Positions 47,531 to 57,346 of a stretch of DNA of 64,000 nucleotides are shown here, one piece after another. Origin of the DNA: Alphaproteobacteria bacterium. GTDB lineage: Bacteria; Pseudomonadota; Alphaproteobacteria; Reyranellales; Reyranellaceae. Made by a program: the position numbers and the translations under genes. Below the pieces are notes generated by a model. That model was given only the letters and a program-made list of their open reading frames with translations. It did not search any database and was not told the origin of the DNA. The stretch's first letter is position 1; each line of letters begins with the position of its first letter. The stretch is taken from assembly GCA_017307275.1 (NCBI GenBank), contig JAFKFK010000010.1, positions 1 through 64,000 of the forward strand, read 5' to 3'.

Positions 47531-48445
47531 TCACCGCGCCGGGGGTACCGAGACGCAGTCGGTCCGGCGCGACTTCAGGTTGGCGCAGACGCTGTGGGCC
47601 TGCTTCTCGTCGAGCGGGCCCGCCTGGACACGATACCAGACGCCCCTGTCGCCGAGATCGACCTTCACCGCCTGCATGCGCAGGTTGGACAGCACGTCGC
47701 CATGAGCACTCTGAAGGCGCGCCCAGGTCGACTTGGCGACGTCTTCGCTCTTCACCGAGGCGATCTGCACGCGCCAGCCACCGGTCGGGCCGGACATGTT
47801 CTCGATCAGGCTCGCGATGCTGGGCCCGTTCTCGCTGGCCGGCGTCGTCGAAGCGGGCTGCACATTCGGCGGATTGGCCGGCGCTTTGTCGGGCGGCTGC
47901 GTCGGCGCGGCTGTCGCTGGAGGATTGGGTTGCAGCGGTGTCGGCGCCTTGGCAACCTCGGCCTCCGGCGGCTTGGGAGCAGCCGGAGTCGGCAGGCCAT
48001 TGGCCGGCAGCCGGGGCGTTACCGCCACGGGCAGCAGCTTTTCAGGCTGGGAAGGCACCGCGCCGGGCGCGATGCGGTTGAAGACTTCCTTGTCCTGATT
48101 GGGCGGTACGAGACCGCCGGCATTCTCGGGCTTGATCCGGGCAGGCGTGGTCGGCGCCTGCACGACCAGCGGCTCCAATCCCCGGCCGCCCGCCTTGACG
48201 TCCTGATTGTGCGCCCACCACACGACCGAACCGAAGCTCGCGATGGCAGCCACAGAAACCATAATCGTCAGGATCTGGCCGCGGCGTCTGTTGACGCGCA
48301 TCAGCAGGGAGTCCCGCGGCGGCGGCGGGATCGAATCTGGTTCGTGCGCGACGGGCCGGGGCGGTGGATCGAGCCGCACGGCAACCGACTCACTCGGTCG
48401 GTAGATCGTAGGTCCGTCGCCGGAGGGGGACCGGCGGATATGCAT
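47531..48445 (-). CDS. SPOR-domain inner-membrane protein
   Basis: A 304-residue bitopic protein: a cytoplasmic Pro/Arg-rich N-terminus (about 1-55), one membrane helix (ILTIMVSVAAIASFGSVVWW), a long Pro/Ala-rich periplasmic linker, and a C-terminal SPOR domain (about 225-300) with GGWRVQIASVKSEDVAKSTW and VWYRVQAGPLDEKQAHSVC. SPOR domains bind denuded septal peptidoglycan, so it likely localises to the division site. It lies between argS and nagZ, three bases after argS. Confidence 0.88.
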   Translation of the reverse strand: MHIRRSPSGDGPTIYRPSESVAVRLDPPPRPVAHEPDSIPPPPRDSLLMRVNRRRGQILTIMVSVAAIASFGSVVWWAHNQDVKAGGRGLEPLVVQAPTTPARIKPENAGGLVPPNQDKEVFNRIAPGAVPSQPEKLLPVAVTPRLPANGLPTPAAPKPPEAEVAKAPTPLQPNPPATAAPTQPPDKAPANPPNVQPASTTPASENGPSIASLIENMSGPTGGWRVQIASVKSEDVAKSTWARLQSAHGDVLSNLRMQAVKVDLGDRGVWYRVQAGPLDEKQAHSVCANLKSRRTDCVSVPPAR

Positions 48446-48448
48446 TTT

Positions 48449-50191
48449 TTATCTCATTTCCTCGACGGGTGTTACGCCGAAGACCTTTAATCCTGATCCT
48501 ATCACAATTCCGATTCCCTGTACCAACGCCAGACGCGCCCGCGTCAGGTCAGGATCGCCCTCGACCACGAAGCGCAGCCCCGGCTCCTCGCGCCCACGAT
48601 TCCAATGAGCATGAAAAGCGGCCGCGAGGTCGTAGAGATAGAAGCCGATGCGGTGCGGTTCGTGAGCAATCGCGGCCGCCTCGACCTGTCGGGGCCACTG
48701 GGCGATCAGGCGGATCAAGGCCAGTTCGCCGACATCGACCAGCCGGTCGAGCGGCGCATCGTCCAACCCATCGATCGAGACGCCCGCAGCACTTGCCTGC
48801 CGCATGACGGAGCGCGTGCGCGCATGGCCATACTGGACATACCAGACCGGATTGTCGCGTGACTGCTCTGTGGCCTTGACCAGATCGAAGTCGAACGGCG
48901 CGTCGTTCTTGCGCGTGAGCATCGTGAAGCGCACGACGTCGGGGCCAACCTCGTCCAGCAAATCGCGCAGGGTAACGAACGTCCCGGCACGCTTGGACAT
49001 GCGCACCAGTTCGCCGTTCCTCATGACGCGCACGAGCTGACAGAGCTTCACATCGAGCTCGCCCTTCTTCTCGGTGATGGCGCTGACCGCCGCCTTCATG
49101 CGCTTGACGTAGCCGCCATGGTCGGCGCCCCACACATCGATCATGTCGCCAAAGCCGCGACGGAACTTGTCGTGGTGATAGGCGATGTCGTTGGCGAAGT
49201 AGGTCCAGCTGCCGTCCGACTTCTTCAGCGGCCGGTCGACCTCGTCGCCGAACCGCGTGGCGCGAAAGAGCGTCTGTTCGCGATCTTCCCAATCGTCGGG
49301 CTTCTGCCCCTTGGGCGGCTCCAGCCGGCCCTGATAGATCAGGTCCTGGCGGCTCAGTTCCTGAAAGGCGCGATCGACGGCACCGCTTTCGACCAGGGCA
49401 CGCTCCGACGAATAGACGTCGATGTTGACGCCGAGCGTTTCGAGATCGGCCTTGATCTCCGCCATCAAGTAGTCGATCGCGAAGGCACGCATTTCCGGCA
49501 GCCAGTCGGCTTCCGGCTTGTCGACCCAGCGGGCACCATCGCGCTTGGCGATCGCTGCGCCGACATCCTTCAGATACTCACCGGGATAGAGGCCTTCAGG
49601 AATTGCGGCGACCTGATCGCCCAGCGCCTCACGGTAACGCAGGTAAGTCGACTGGCCGAGCTTGTCGACCTGAGCGCCCGCGTCGTTGATGTAATATTCC
49701 TTGGTGACGGCGTAGCCCGCCTTTAGCAGAAGGTTGGACAGTGCATCGCCCACCACCGCACCACGCGCGTGTGCCACATGCAGCGGGCCAGTCGGATTAG
49801 CCGAGACATACTCGACGTTGACCTTCGCCCCCTGCCCCATCGTCGAATCGCCATAAGCGACGCCTGCCTTTAGGCAGTCGCGCAGGCGGTCGCGCCAGAA
49901 GCCGTCGACGAGCTTGAGATTGATGAAACCCGGTCCCGCCACAGCCCCATCGACTACGTCCGGGTTGGCCTTGAGTCGCCCAATCAGCGCCTCTGCAATG
50001 TCGCGCGGCTTCTTGGCCGCGGCCTTGGCCAGAACCATCGCGGCATTGGTGGCGATGTCGCCGTGGGCGGCATCGCGGGGCGGCTCGGCCGTGATGGCCG
50101 AAAAATCGAGCTTTTCCGGCAATTCGCCGGTGGTCTGCATGGATTTGAGTGCCGCGACGATCTCGCCGATGAAATGACGGTAGGGATTCAT
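48449..50191 (-). CDS. argS: Arginyl-tRNA synthetase
   Basis: A 580-residue class I synthetase. The HIGH-type motif is [20 protein letters not shown], and the KMSKS counterpart is [20 protein letters not shown]. The N-terminal Add1 domain and C-terminal DALR anticodon-binding domain ([13 protein letters not shown] onward) are complete. ATG at 50191 is preferred since earlier in-frame residues are unlike the family. It starts the conserved argS-to-pcm run downstream of dgt. Confidence 0.96.
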   Translation of the reverse strand: MNPYRHFIGEIVAALKSMQTTGELPEKLDFSAITAEPPRDAAHGDIATNAAMVLAKAAAKKPRDIAEALIGRLKANPDVVDGAVAGPGFINLKLVDGFWRDRLRDCLKAGVAYGDSTMGQGAKVNVEYVSANPTGPLHVAHARGAVVGDALSNLLLKAGYAVTKEYYINDAGAQVDKLGQSTYLRYREALGDQVAAIPEGLYPGEYLKDVGAAIAKRDGARWVDKPEADWLPEMRAFAIDYLMAEIKADLETLGVNIDVYSSERALVESGAVDRAFQELSRQDLIYQGRLEPPKGQKPDDWEDREQTLFRATRFGDEVDRPLKKSDGSWTYFANDIAYHHDKFRRGFGDMIDVWGADHGGYVKRMKAAVSAITEKKGELDVKLCQLVRVMRNGELVRMSKRAGTFVTLRDLLDEVGPDVVRFTMLTRKNDAPFDFDLVKATEQSRDNPVWYVQYGHARTRSVMRQASAAGVSIDGLDDAPLDRLVDVGELALIRLIAQWPRQVEAAAIAHEPHRIGFYLYDLAAAFHAHWNRGREEPGLRFVVEGDPDLTRARLALVQGIGIVIGSGLKVFGVTPVEEMR

Positions 50192-50231
50192 GGGGCGGGT
50201 ATTGCCGAAACAGGACCCTTTGTCATCCGCC

Positions 50232-51419
50232 CTACGCGTAGAGGTCGAACAGCCGCCGATGTTCATCCAGAGCGAAACGGTCCGTCATACCGGCGATATA
50301 GTCGGCGACGACGCGGGCCTTCGCCTGGATCGAAGCCTGTTCAGCCTTCTCGCGCCACGGCGAGGGTAGGCAGTTGGGCTCGGTAAACAGCAATTCGAAT
50401 AGATCGACGACAACGCGCCGCGCCTTGGAATGCGAACGGTTGAGCTTCCAGTGCTCGTACATGCGCTTGTAGAGGAAGTCCTTCACCGTCCTGTCGGTCG
50501 CGACCATCCTGTCGGAGAAGGCCACGACAGGTCGGCCAAGGGCGCGAATATTGGCCACCGACTTCGGTTGCGCTTCTTTCAGGCGCCTGTGCGTCTCCGT
50601 CAGCACGTCCTCGACCATGGCGTTGATCACGCGGCGCACCGCCTCGTGAACCAGCCGCGTCTGGTCGATGCCGGGGTACTTCTCGCGGACGGTCGAAAAC
50701 ATCTCGCCGACCAACGGCAAGTCGAGCAGGTCCTTGATCTCGAACAGGCCGGCGCGCAGCCCGTCGTCGATGTCGTGATTGTTGTAGGCGATGTCGTCGC
50801 TCAGCGCGGCAACCTGCGCCTCCGGCCCGGCATGGCCATGAAGCTCGAGATCGTGATCCCGGCAATATTCGACGATGGCGGCGGGCAATTCCTCGAGCGT
50901 GCGCCCCTGCTTCAGCAGGGGCCCGTTGTGCTTCACTGCCCCTTCCAGCGTTTCCCAGGTGAGGTTCAGCCCGTTGAACTCGGCGTAGCGGTCCTCGAGC
51001 TTGGTGAGGATGCGCAGTGTCTGGGCATTATGGTCGAAGCCGGCGTAGGGCTTCATCACGCCGTGCAGAGCTTCCTCGCCGGCGTGGCCGAAAGGGGTAT
51101 GGCCAAGGTCGTGCGCCAGTGCCACCGCCTCACCGAGATCTTCGTCGAGGCGCAGCACACGACAGATCGTACGGGCGATCTGGGCAACCTCAAGCGAATG
51201 GGTGAGGCGCGTCCGATAGTGGTCGCCCTCGTGATAGACGAAGACCTGCGTCTTGTGCTTCAGGCGCCGAAATGCCGTCGAATGGATGATGCGGTCGCGG
51301 TCGCGTTGGAACGGGCTGCGACTGGAGGATTCGGGCTCGGCATGCAGGCGGCCGCGACTCTGCCACGGCAGGGTCGCATAGGGCGCCAGCGCCTCGCGTC
51401 GCCACATCTCCTCGCCCAC
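50232..51419 (-). CDS. dgt: dGTP triphosphohydrolase-like HD protein
   Basis: A 395-residue HD-domain hydrolase of the Dgt family (the shorter non-E. coli group), which removes triphosphate from dNTPs. HD ligands lie in [20 protein letters not shown] and [21 protein letters not shown], with a later Asp in [19 protein letters not shown]. Start is GTG at 51419, with AAGGAGG ten bases upstream lying in a hairpin. An ATG at 51407 would have its ribosome-binding sequence too close. It is followed by argS at 40 bases. Confidence 0.92.
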   Translation of the reverse strand: MGEEMWRREALAPYATLPWQSRGRLHAEPESSSRSPFQRDRDRIIHSTAFRRLKHKTQVFVYHEGDHYRTRLTHSLEVAQIARTICRVLRLDEDLGEAVALAHDLGHTPFGHAGEEALHGVMKPYAGFDHNAQTLRILTKLEDRYAEFNGLNLTWETLEGAVKHNGPLLKQGRTLEELPAAIVEYCRDHDLELHGHAGPEAQVAALSDDIAYNNHDIDDGLRAGLFEIKDLLDLPLVGEMFSTVREKYPGIDQTRLVHEAVRRVINAMVEDVLTETHRRLKEAQPKSVANIRALGRPVVAFSDRMVATDRTVKDFLYKRMYEHWKLNRSHSKARRVVVDLFELLFTEPNCLPSPWREKAEQASIQAKARVVADYIAGMTDRFALDEHRRLFDLYA

Positions 51420-51423
51420 GCTT

Positions 51424-51447
51424 CGCGACCCTCCTTGTAGGGTCGCG
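51424..51447. promoter_or_regulatory. Hairpin over the dgt ribosome-binding site
   Basis: Perfect nine-base arms CGCGACCCT (51424-51432) and AGGGTCGCG (51439-51447) with a six-base loop. In the dgt mRNA (minus strand) the AAGGAGG Shine-Dalgarno sequence spans the loop and stem, so folding should hide it. On the plus strand the hairpin is followed by TTTTT, so it also has the form of an intrinsic terminator for transcription from the left, where no plus-strand gene is seen. In the minus direction it may act as a uspA-dgt boundary element. Confidence 0.6.
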
Positions 51448-51473
51448 TTTTTACGATGTCCGGGCTCGGATGG

Positions 51474-51905
51474 CTACTTTACGAGCGTAACCGGGACCTT
51501 GGAGTGCGCGATCACGTCCTGCGCCACGGAGCCCAGCAGGACACCGGCGAAACCAGTGTGGCCGCGGGTGCCGATGACGACCAGGCCCGCATTCAGCTTC
51601 TTGGTGAAGTCCGCCACGATCTCGCCCTGACGGCCGACACCGATATGGGTCTTGGCGGCGACGGAGGCCTTCTTGGCGATGGCAACGGCCGAGGCCAGAG
51701 CCTTCTCGCCTTCCTCGCGATGATACGTGTCGATCTGTTCGCGCGACACGAAGGCCGAGACCGCACCGCTCATCGTCGGCTGGACATTGATCAGGTGCAG
51801 CTCCGCGGCGCAGCCCGAGCTGATCAGGTCGATCGCATGCTGCGTGGCGCGATCGGAGGGCTCCGAACCGTCGACCGCGACGAGAATTGCGTTCATCTTG
51901 GCCAT
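51474..51905 (-). CDS. Universal stress protein, UspA family
   Basis: A 143-residue single-domain Usp. It begins with AILVAVDGSEPSDRATQHAI and ends with the ATP-binding G-2x-G-9x-G-S motif GTRGHTGFAGVLLGSV followed by VPVTLV. It is therefore likely to bind ATP. The gene is five bases downstream of terC, suggesting joint expression, and ends 26 bases before a hairpin ahead of dgt. Confidence 0.92.
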   Translation of the reverse strand: MAKMNAILVAVDGSEPSDRATQHAIDLISSGCAAELHLINVQPTMSGAVSAFVSREQIDTYHREEGEKALASAVAIAKKASVAAKTHIGVGRQGEIVADFTKKLNAGLVVIGTRGHTGFAGVLLGSVAQDVIAHSKVPVTLVK

Positions 51906-51910
51906 GGCGA

Positions 51911-52636
51911 CTACTCCTTGCTCTTCTCGGCGGCGAGATCGACAGGGTCCTCGTGTCTGCGCTGCTTGGCGCGATACTGGAGGAAATATCCGATGGCGAC
52001 GACCAGAACGGCGCAGCCCACTTCCAAAATGGTCTTGGCGTGCGGGGTAATCGCGGCAAGCTTATCGGCATAACCCGGATCGGTCGCCAGCACCTCACCG
52101 GCGATCCAGCCCAGCAGCGCGCCACCGGCCACGACGATGATCGGGAAGCGATTGAGCAGCGCCATGATCAGGGTGGCACCGAAGATGATGAGCGGGATGC
52201 TGATCAGCAGACCGAGCACGATGAGCGTCGTGTCGCCCTTGGCCGCAGCGGCGATGGCGATGGCATTGTCGAGGCTCATGACGGCATCGGCGATGATGAT
52301 GGTGCGAATGGCACCCCAGACCGAGCCGGCACCCTTGACGCCATCGCCGTGCTCTTCTTCTCCCTGCACCAGCTTGACGCCGATCCAGAGCAGCAGGAGG
52401 CCACCGGCCAGTTTGAGGAAGGAAATCTGCAGGAGCTGATCGACGATCAGAACGAAGACGATACGCAGGATGATGGCGCCGGCGCTGCCGATCAGGATGG
52501 CCGGCTTTTGATGCTTCTTCTCGAGGTTCCGGCACGCGAGCGCAATGACCAGCGCGTTGTCACCAGACAGGACGATGTTCACCAGGATGATCTGGGTGAG
52601 GCCGCTCCAGAAAGCAGGCGTGAGCTCAAATCCCAT
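51911..52636 (-). CDS. TerC-family membrane protein (metal efflux)
   Basis: A 241-residue polytopic protein with about seven helices and the paired TerC motifs VLSGDNALVIALA and VMSLDNAIAIAAA, whose Asp-Asn residues line the transport path. TerC/YceF/YkoY proteins export manganese or calcium, sometimes to load exoenzymes. A Glu-rich loop (QGEEEHGDG) separates the halves. The 122 bases upstream do not show a recognisable manganese riboswitch to me. Confidence 0.9.
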   Translation of the reverse strand: MGFELTPAFWSGLTQIILVNIVLSGDNALVIALACRNLEKKHQKPAILIGSAGAIILRIVFVLIVDQLLQISFLKLAGGLLLLWIGVKLVQGEEEHGDGVKGAGSVWGAIRTIIIADAVMSLDNAIAIAAAAKGDTTLIVLGLLISIPLIIFGATLIMALLNRFPIIVVAGGALLGWIAGEVLATDPGYADKLAAITPHAKTILEVGCAVLVVAIGYFLQYRAKQRRHEDPVDLAAEKSKE

Positions 52637-52758
52637 TGTTCTGCTGTCTCCGTCCCGATTTTCCCTAGGAGGTACGCTTCTACGCGCCGGCCGAAGGTGT
52701 TAGTGCAGCGTCTGCCGGGGGGCAAGCCAAACCGGACAGGGCCAAGGACGAAAATCGT

Positions 52759-53262
52759 ATGGCGAGCAGCGTTGGTTACAACAAGATGTTTCCCGTCTCG
52801 TGGACGGAGCTGCATCGTGACGCACGGGCGCTCGCCTGGCGGCTGGCCGATCTGGGACCGTTCAAGGGGCTGGTCGCCATCACCCGCGGCGGCCTCGTCC
52901 CGGCCGCCATCGTGGCCCGCGAGCTCAATCTCCGGCTGATCGATACGGTGTGCTGTTCGACCTATGACCGTATGGAGCGCGGCGCCAAGGTCGAACTGCT
53001 GAAGGGCACCTCGGCCGAGCAGGACAAAGGCAAGGACTGGCTGATCGTCGACGACCTCGTTGACACAGGCGTCACCGCACGGGCGGTACGGGCAATGCTG
53101 CCGGAGGCGCATTTTGCCACAGTCTATGCAAAACCCGCCGGCCGGCCGACGGTCGACAGCTTCATCACCGAAGTCAGCCAGGACACCTGGATCCTGTTCC
53201 CCTGGGATCAGGAGGCGGTCATGGCGAAAACCATCATCGAGCTGAAAGGCAGTGGCCAGTGA
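52759..53262 (+). CDS. gpt: Xanthine-guanine phosphoribosyltransferase
   Basis: A 167-residue phosphoribosyltransferase for purine salvage. The PRPP-binding motif is [16 protein letters not shown], the N-terminal [17 protein letters not shown] binds the pyrophosphate, and the C-terminal [15 protein letters not shown] binds the base. Length and pattern fit Gpt. Its stop overlaps the start of the alcohol dehydrogenase by GTGA, an unusual pairing of salvage and catabolic genes. The promoter should lie in 52637-52758, shared divergently with terC. Confidence 0.92.
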   Translation: MASSVGYNKMFPVSWTELHRDARALAWRLADLGPFKGLVAITRGGLVPAAIVARELNLRLIDTVCCSTYDRMERGAKVELLKGTSAEQDKGKDWLIVDDLVDTGVTARAVRAMLPEAHFATVYAKPAGRPTVDSFITEVSQDTWILFPWDQEAVMAKTIIELKGSGQ

Positions 53263-54272
53263 AGTGCTACGTCATTCCCGCCCCCAAGGGCATCGATTCG
53301 CTCACCCTCGTCGACCGGCCTGACCCGACGCCCGGTCCGCGCCAGGTACTGGTCCGGGTGCGCGCGACCTCCCTCAACTACCGTGACCTGCTCACCATCG
53401 AGGCACAGTACGCCCGCTCCGCCCCCAAGCCCGACCTTATTCCCCTGTCGGACGGGGCCGGCGAAGTCGTAGCCGTTGGCCCTGGCGTCAGCCGCGTGAA
53501 GGTGGGCGATCGGGTGGCCGGCTGCTTCATGCAGAAGTGGGTCGGCGGCAACATCGACGACGCAGCCATGGCCTCGGCCATGGGCGGCGCCATCGACGGC
53601 ATGCTGACCGAGCTTGCGGTTCTGGAAGAAGACGGCGTGGTGAAGCTGCCGGCAGGCATGAGCTTCGAAGAAGGCGCCACCCTGCCCTGCGCCGGCCTCA
53701 CCGCCTGGCATGCACTGGTCGAGATCGGCAATCTCAAGGCCGGCGACATCGTGCAGATCCAGGGCACCGGCGGTGTCTCCATCTTCGCCCTGCAGTTTGC
53801 GAAGATGTTCGGCGCGCGCGTGATCGGCACGTCGAGTTCGACAGCCAAGGCCGAGCGATTGAAGAAGATGGGGGCCGAAGCCGTCATCGACTACAAGGCC
53901 ACGCCCGATTGGGACAAGGAAGCGCTGAAGCTCACCGGCGGACGCGGCGCCGACGTCACCGTCGAAGTCGGCGGCGCCGGCACGCTTCCCCGCTCCTTCA
54001 TGGCGACCCGCCTCGGCGGCAGGATCGCCGTCATCGGACTGCTGTCGGGCATGGCGACGCTCGACCCGATGCCGATCTTGCGGCGGAACCTGCGCGTGCA
54101 GGGCCTCTATGTCGGCAGCCAGCAGATGTTCGAGGCGATGAACCGCGCCATCGAGGCCAACGGCCTCAAGCCTGTCATCGACAAGGTGTTCCCCTTCGCC
54201 GAAGCGAAGGCCGCCTACCAGCATCTCAAGAGCCAGAATCATTTCGGCAAGATCGTCATCTCTCACGCCTAG
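53259..54272 (+). CDS. MDR-superfamily NAD(P)-dependent alcohol dehydrogenase
   Basis: A 337-residue medium-chain dehydrogenase/quinone reductase-like protein. [16 protein letters not shown] and [20 protein letters not shown] are typical of the GroES-like half, and the cofactor site is [17 protein letters not shown]. The Cys/His zinc ligands of classical alcohol dehydrogenases are not obvious, so it may be a zinc-independent reductase. Start is GTG at 53259 overlapping gpt. Substrate unknown. Confidence 0.85.
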   Translation: MKCYVIPAPKGIDSLTLVDRPDPTPGPRQVLVRVRATSLNYRDLLTIEAQYARSAPKPDLIPLSDGAGEVVAVGPGVSRVKVGDRVAGCFMQKWVGGNIDDAAMASAMGGAIDGMLTELAVLEEDGVVKLPAGMSFEEGATLPCAGLTAWHALVEIGNLKAGDIVQIQGTGGVSIFALQFAKMFGARVIGTSSSTAKAERLKKMGAEAVIDYKATPDWDKEALKLTGGRGADVTVEVGGAGTLPRSFMATRLGGRIAVIGLLSGMATLDPMPILRRNLRVQGLYVGSQQMFEAMNRAIEANGLKPVIDKVFPFAEAKAAYQHLKSQNHFGKIVISHA

Positions 54273-54287
54273 GAAGCGCCCGTCACC

Positions 54288-55262
54288 ATGATCAAGCGTC
54301 GTCTGTTCAGCGCCGGCCTGCTCGCCGCGCCCTTCGCAAAGCCCGCCTTCGCGCAGGCCTGGCAGCCGTCCGGCCCCATCAAGATGGTTGTGGCGTATCC
54401 GGCCGGCGGCCCGACCGACGTCATCGCGCGCATCGTCGCCGCCGACATCTCCGGCCCGCTGGGCCAGCAGGTCGTGGTCGAGAACATCTCGGGCGGCGCC
54501 GGCGCCATCGGCACACGCACCGTCGCCAAGGCAAAGCCCGACGGACAGACGATCACGTTCGGCAACAACCAGACGCACGGCAACAACATGTTCATGTTGA
54601 AGGAGCCGGGCTACGACGCGATCAAGGACTTCGCGCCGCTGGCCGGCGCCGGTGCCTTCGAGCATGTCTTCGTCGTGCGCAACGAGCTGCCGGCCAAGAA
54701 CATTCAGGACGTGATCGCCCTGGCCAAGGCCAAGCCCGGCGAGTTGAACTACGGCTCGACCGGCATCGGCTCGGGCTCGCACCTCTCGACCGAACTCTTC
54801 ATGGCGCGCACCGGCACCAAGATGACCCATGTCCCCTATCGCGGTGCGCCGCCGCTGGTGCAGGACCTGGTCGGCGGTCGCATCGACCTCTCCAATTCGA
54901 CGCTGCCGAGCGTGCTGGCCCAGATCAAGGCCGGCCAGATTCGCGCCGTGGCGTTGGGCAGCCCCAAGCGCAACCCGCATTTGCCCGAGGTCGCCACGCT
55001 CGAGGAACAGGGCGTGAAAGGTGCAAACGCCGCCTCCTGGGCCGCCTTCTTCGCGCCTGCCGGCACGCCGCAGCCGATCCTCGACCGCCTGTCTGCCGAG
55101 ATCCTGAAGAGCCTCAACAAGCCCGAGACCGTCGAGAAGATCGACAAGCTCGGCTTCACCGTCGAGCCGCGCGATCCCGCGCAGTTCAAGCCCTATCAGG
55201 CGCAGGAGATCGCGACCTGGGTGCAGATCGCGAAGGATGCCGGCATCCAGCCGGGGGAGTAA
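54288..55262 (+). CDS. Bug-family periplasmic solute receptor
   Basis: A 324-residue TctC/Bug extracytoplasmic binding protein. The signal peptide has KRRLFSAGLLAAPFAKPAFA, with a double Arg that could allow Tat or Sec export. Mature motifs are IKMVVAYPAGGPTDVIAR, VVVENISGGAGAIGT and NYGSTGIGSGSHLSTELF. Bug proteins bind small carboxylates for tripartite tricarboxylate transporters; no TctA/TctB genes are nearby, which is common. It lies among catabolic genes. Confidence 0.92.
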   Translation: MIKRRLFSAGLLAAPFAKPAFAQAWQPSGPIKMVVAYPAGGPTDVIARIVAADISGPLGQQVVVENISGGAGAIGTRTVAKAKPDGQTITFGNNQTHGNNMFMLKEPGYDAIKDFAPLAGAGAFEHVFVVRNELPAKNIQDVIALAKAKPGELNYGSTGIGSGSHLSTELFMARTGTKMTHVPYRGAPPLVQDLVGGRIDLSNSTLPSVLAQIKAGQIRAVALGSPKRNPHLPEVATLEEQGVKGANAASWAAFFAPAGTPQPILDRLSAEILKSLNKPETVEKIDKLGFTVEPRDPAQFKPYQAQEIATWVQIAKDAGIQPGE

Positions 55263-55271
55263 GGCTTCGGC

Positions 55272-57308
55272 ATGGAAAACCTCTGGTCCGACGACGACGC
55301 AAAGGCCGCGATCGCACGACACGCGGCGAAAGGCATCAACGAGGACCTGGCGTTGCGCGTCTACACCACGCGTCTGCTGGGCGGCGAGCCGCGGCTGGTG
55401 TTGCATGGCGGCGGCAACACCTCCGTTAAGACCCGCATGGCCGACATCACCGGCGCCCAGGTCGACGTGCTCTGCGTCAAGGGCAGTGGCTGGGACATGG
55501 GCACGATCGAAGCGCCCGGCCTGCCGGCGGTACGGCTCGGCCCGCTCGGCGAGCTGAAGGGGCTGCAGGCGCTCTCCGACGAGGACATGGTGAATGTCCA
55601 GCGCACCAACCTGCTCGACAGCAAGGCGCCCAATCCGTCGGTCGAGACGCTGCTGCACGCCTTCCTGCCGCACAAGTTCATCGACCACACGCATTCCAAC
55701 GCCGTCCTGTCGCTCACGGATCAGCCCGACGGCGAGGCGTTGGCAGCCGACGTGTTCGGCAAGCGCGCGGCGCTGGTGCCGTACGTCATGCCGGGCTTCG
55801 CGCTTGCCAAGAAGACCGACGAGATCGCGCGCGCGCATCCTGATGCGGAAGGCCTCGTGCTGCTGAAGCACGGCATCTTCTCGATGGGCGCAACGGCCGA
55901 AGAGGCCTATGTGCGCATGATCGATCTCGTGACTTTGGCCGAGAAGCGATTGGCCAAGGAAACGCGCAAGATCTTCGCGGGCGTGACCCTGCCGAAGGAG
56001 ATCGCATCGGTCGCCGAGGTGACGCCGATCCTGCGCGGGCTCCTGTCGCTGCCGGCCAAGGATGGCGGCCGCGAGGCCGCGCAGCGTTTCGTGTTCGAGT
56101 TCCGCACCGGGCCGGAAATCCTGGCCTATGTCGGCGGCAAGGAAATCGCCCGCTACAGCCAGCAGGGCCCCGTGACGCCCGACCATGCGATCCGCACCAA
56201 GGGCGTGCCACTGGTCGCGCCGGCGCCGGAAGCGGGCAAGCTCGACGTCTTCGTCACGCAGGCGAAGGCCGCGCTCGATGCCTATGTCGCCGACTATCAC
56301 GCTTACTTCGCGCGCCACAACGCCAAGCAGATGCCGCCGAAGAAGGAACTCGATCCGATCCCGCGCGTCGTGCTGGTGCCAGGCCTCGGCCTGTTCGGCA
56401 TCGGCAACAGCTCGAAGGACGCCAAGATCGCCGCAGACCTTGCGGAGACGACCGTGGCGGTCGTGGCCGATGCCGAACGGCTCGGCCGCTACGAGTGCAT
56501 CCCGGAGCCAGACATCTTCGACATCGAGTACTGGTCGCTGGAGCAGGCCAAGCTGGGCGCTGCGGCAGAGAAGCCGTTGGCGCGGCGCATCGTGGCGGTG
56601 ACGGGCGGCGGCTCGGGCATCGGTGCGGCCACGGCTGCGGCCTTTGCCCGCGAGGGCGCGGAAGTCGTGGTGCTCGACCGCGACGTCTCCAAGGTGAAGG
56701 GCTTCGCCATCGCCTGCGACGTGACCGATCCCAAGTCGGTGCGTGCGGCCTTCGACAAGATCGCCGCGACCTACGGCGGCGTCGACATCGTGGTGTCTAA
56801 CGCAGGCGCCGCGTGGCAAGGCAAGATCGGCGAAGTCGACGAGGCGATCCTGCGCCAGAGCTTCGAACTCAACTTCTGGGCCCATCAGAGCGTGGCGCAG
56901 AATGCCGTTCGCATCATGAAGGCGCAGGGGTTGGGCGGTTGCTTGCTGTTCAACGCCTCCAAGCAGGCGGTCAACCCCGGTGCCGACTTTGGCCCCTATG
57001 GGTTGCCGAAGGCCGCGACACTCTTCCTCAGCCGCCAGTATGCGCTCGACTACGGTGCCGAGGGCATTCGCTCCAATGCTGTGAATGCCGATCGCATCCG
57101 GTCGGGCCTGCTGACCGACGACATGATCGCACAACGGTCCAAGGCACGCGGTCTCAGCGAAGCCGATTACATGGGCGGCAACCTGCTGGGCCTCGAAGTG
57201 ACCACCGACGACGTAGCACAGGCTTTCGTTTCGCTGGCCAAAGCGGCGAAGACGACGGGCGCTGTCATCACCGTCGACGGTGGTAACATCGCGGCTGCTC
57301 TTCGCTAA
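55272..57308 (+). CDS. Class II aldolase / short-chain dehydrogenase fusion (RhaD-like)
   Basis: A 678-residue two-domain protein. The N-terminal aldolase/adducin domain (about 1-240) has VLHGGGNTSVKTR and zinc His residues in FIDHTHSNAVLSL and VLLKHGIFSM. The C-terminal SDR (about 430-678) has IVAVTGGGSGIGAATA, VSNAGAAWQ and the YxxxK Lys of YGLPKAATL. Family members cleave rhamnulose- or related sugar phosphates or oxidise lactaldehyde. It is 10 bases after the Bug gene, so the receptor may bring in its substrate. Confidence 0.9.
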   Translation: MENLWSDDDAKAAIARHAAKGINEDLALRVYTTRLLGGEPRLVLHGGGNTSVKTRMADITGAQVDVLCVKGSGWDMGTIEAPGLPAVRLGPLGELKGLQALSDEDMVNVQRTNLLDSKAPNPSVETLLHAFLPHKFIDHTHSNAVLSLTDQPDGEALAADVFGKRAALVPYVMPGFALAKKTDEIARAHPDAEGLVLLKHGIFSMGATAEEAYVRMIDLVTLAEKRLAKETRKIFAGVTLPKEIASVAEVTPILRGLLSLPAKDGGREAAQRFVFEFRTGPEILAYVGGKEIARYSQQGPVTPDHAIRTKGVPLVAPAPEAGKLDVFVTQAKAALDAYVADYHAYFARHNAKQMPPKKELDPIPRVVLVPGLGLFGIGNSSKDAKIAADLAETTVAVVADAERLGRYECIPEPDIFDIEYWSLEQAKLGAAAEKPLARRIVAVTGGGSGIGAATAAAFAREGAEVVVLDRDVSKVKGFAIACDVTDPKSVRAAFDKIAATYGGVDIVVSNAGAAWQGKIGEVDEAILRQSFELNFWAHQSVAQNAVRIMKAQGLGGCLLFNASKQAVNPGADFGPYGLPKAATLFLSRQYALDYGAEGIRSNAVNADRIRSGLLTDDMIAQRSKARGLSEADYMGGNLLGLEVTTDDVAQAFVSLAKAAKTTGAVITVDGGNIAAALR

Positions 57309-57323
57309 GGCGGCCCAACGGCG

Positions 57324-57346
57324 GGGAGCCCGTATGGGAGGCTCCC
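57324..57346. promoter_or_regulatory. Hairpin abutting the TTG start of the TfdA-like gene
   Basis: Inverted repeat GGGAGCC (57324-57330) and GGCTCCC (57340-57346) with a nine-base loop that contains part of the GGGAGG ribosome-binding sequence at 57336-57341. The second arm ends at the base before the TTG codon. It could limit initiation, or be a weak terminator of the preceding gene. Confidence 0.45.

Noticed and set aside
52637..52758. Possible yybP-ykoY manganese riboswitch ahead of terC
   Set aside because: TerC genes sometimes carry one, but I could not find its conserved loops in this 122-base gap.
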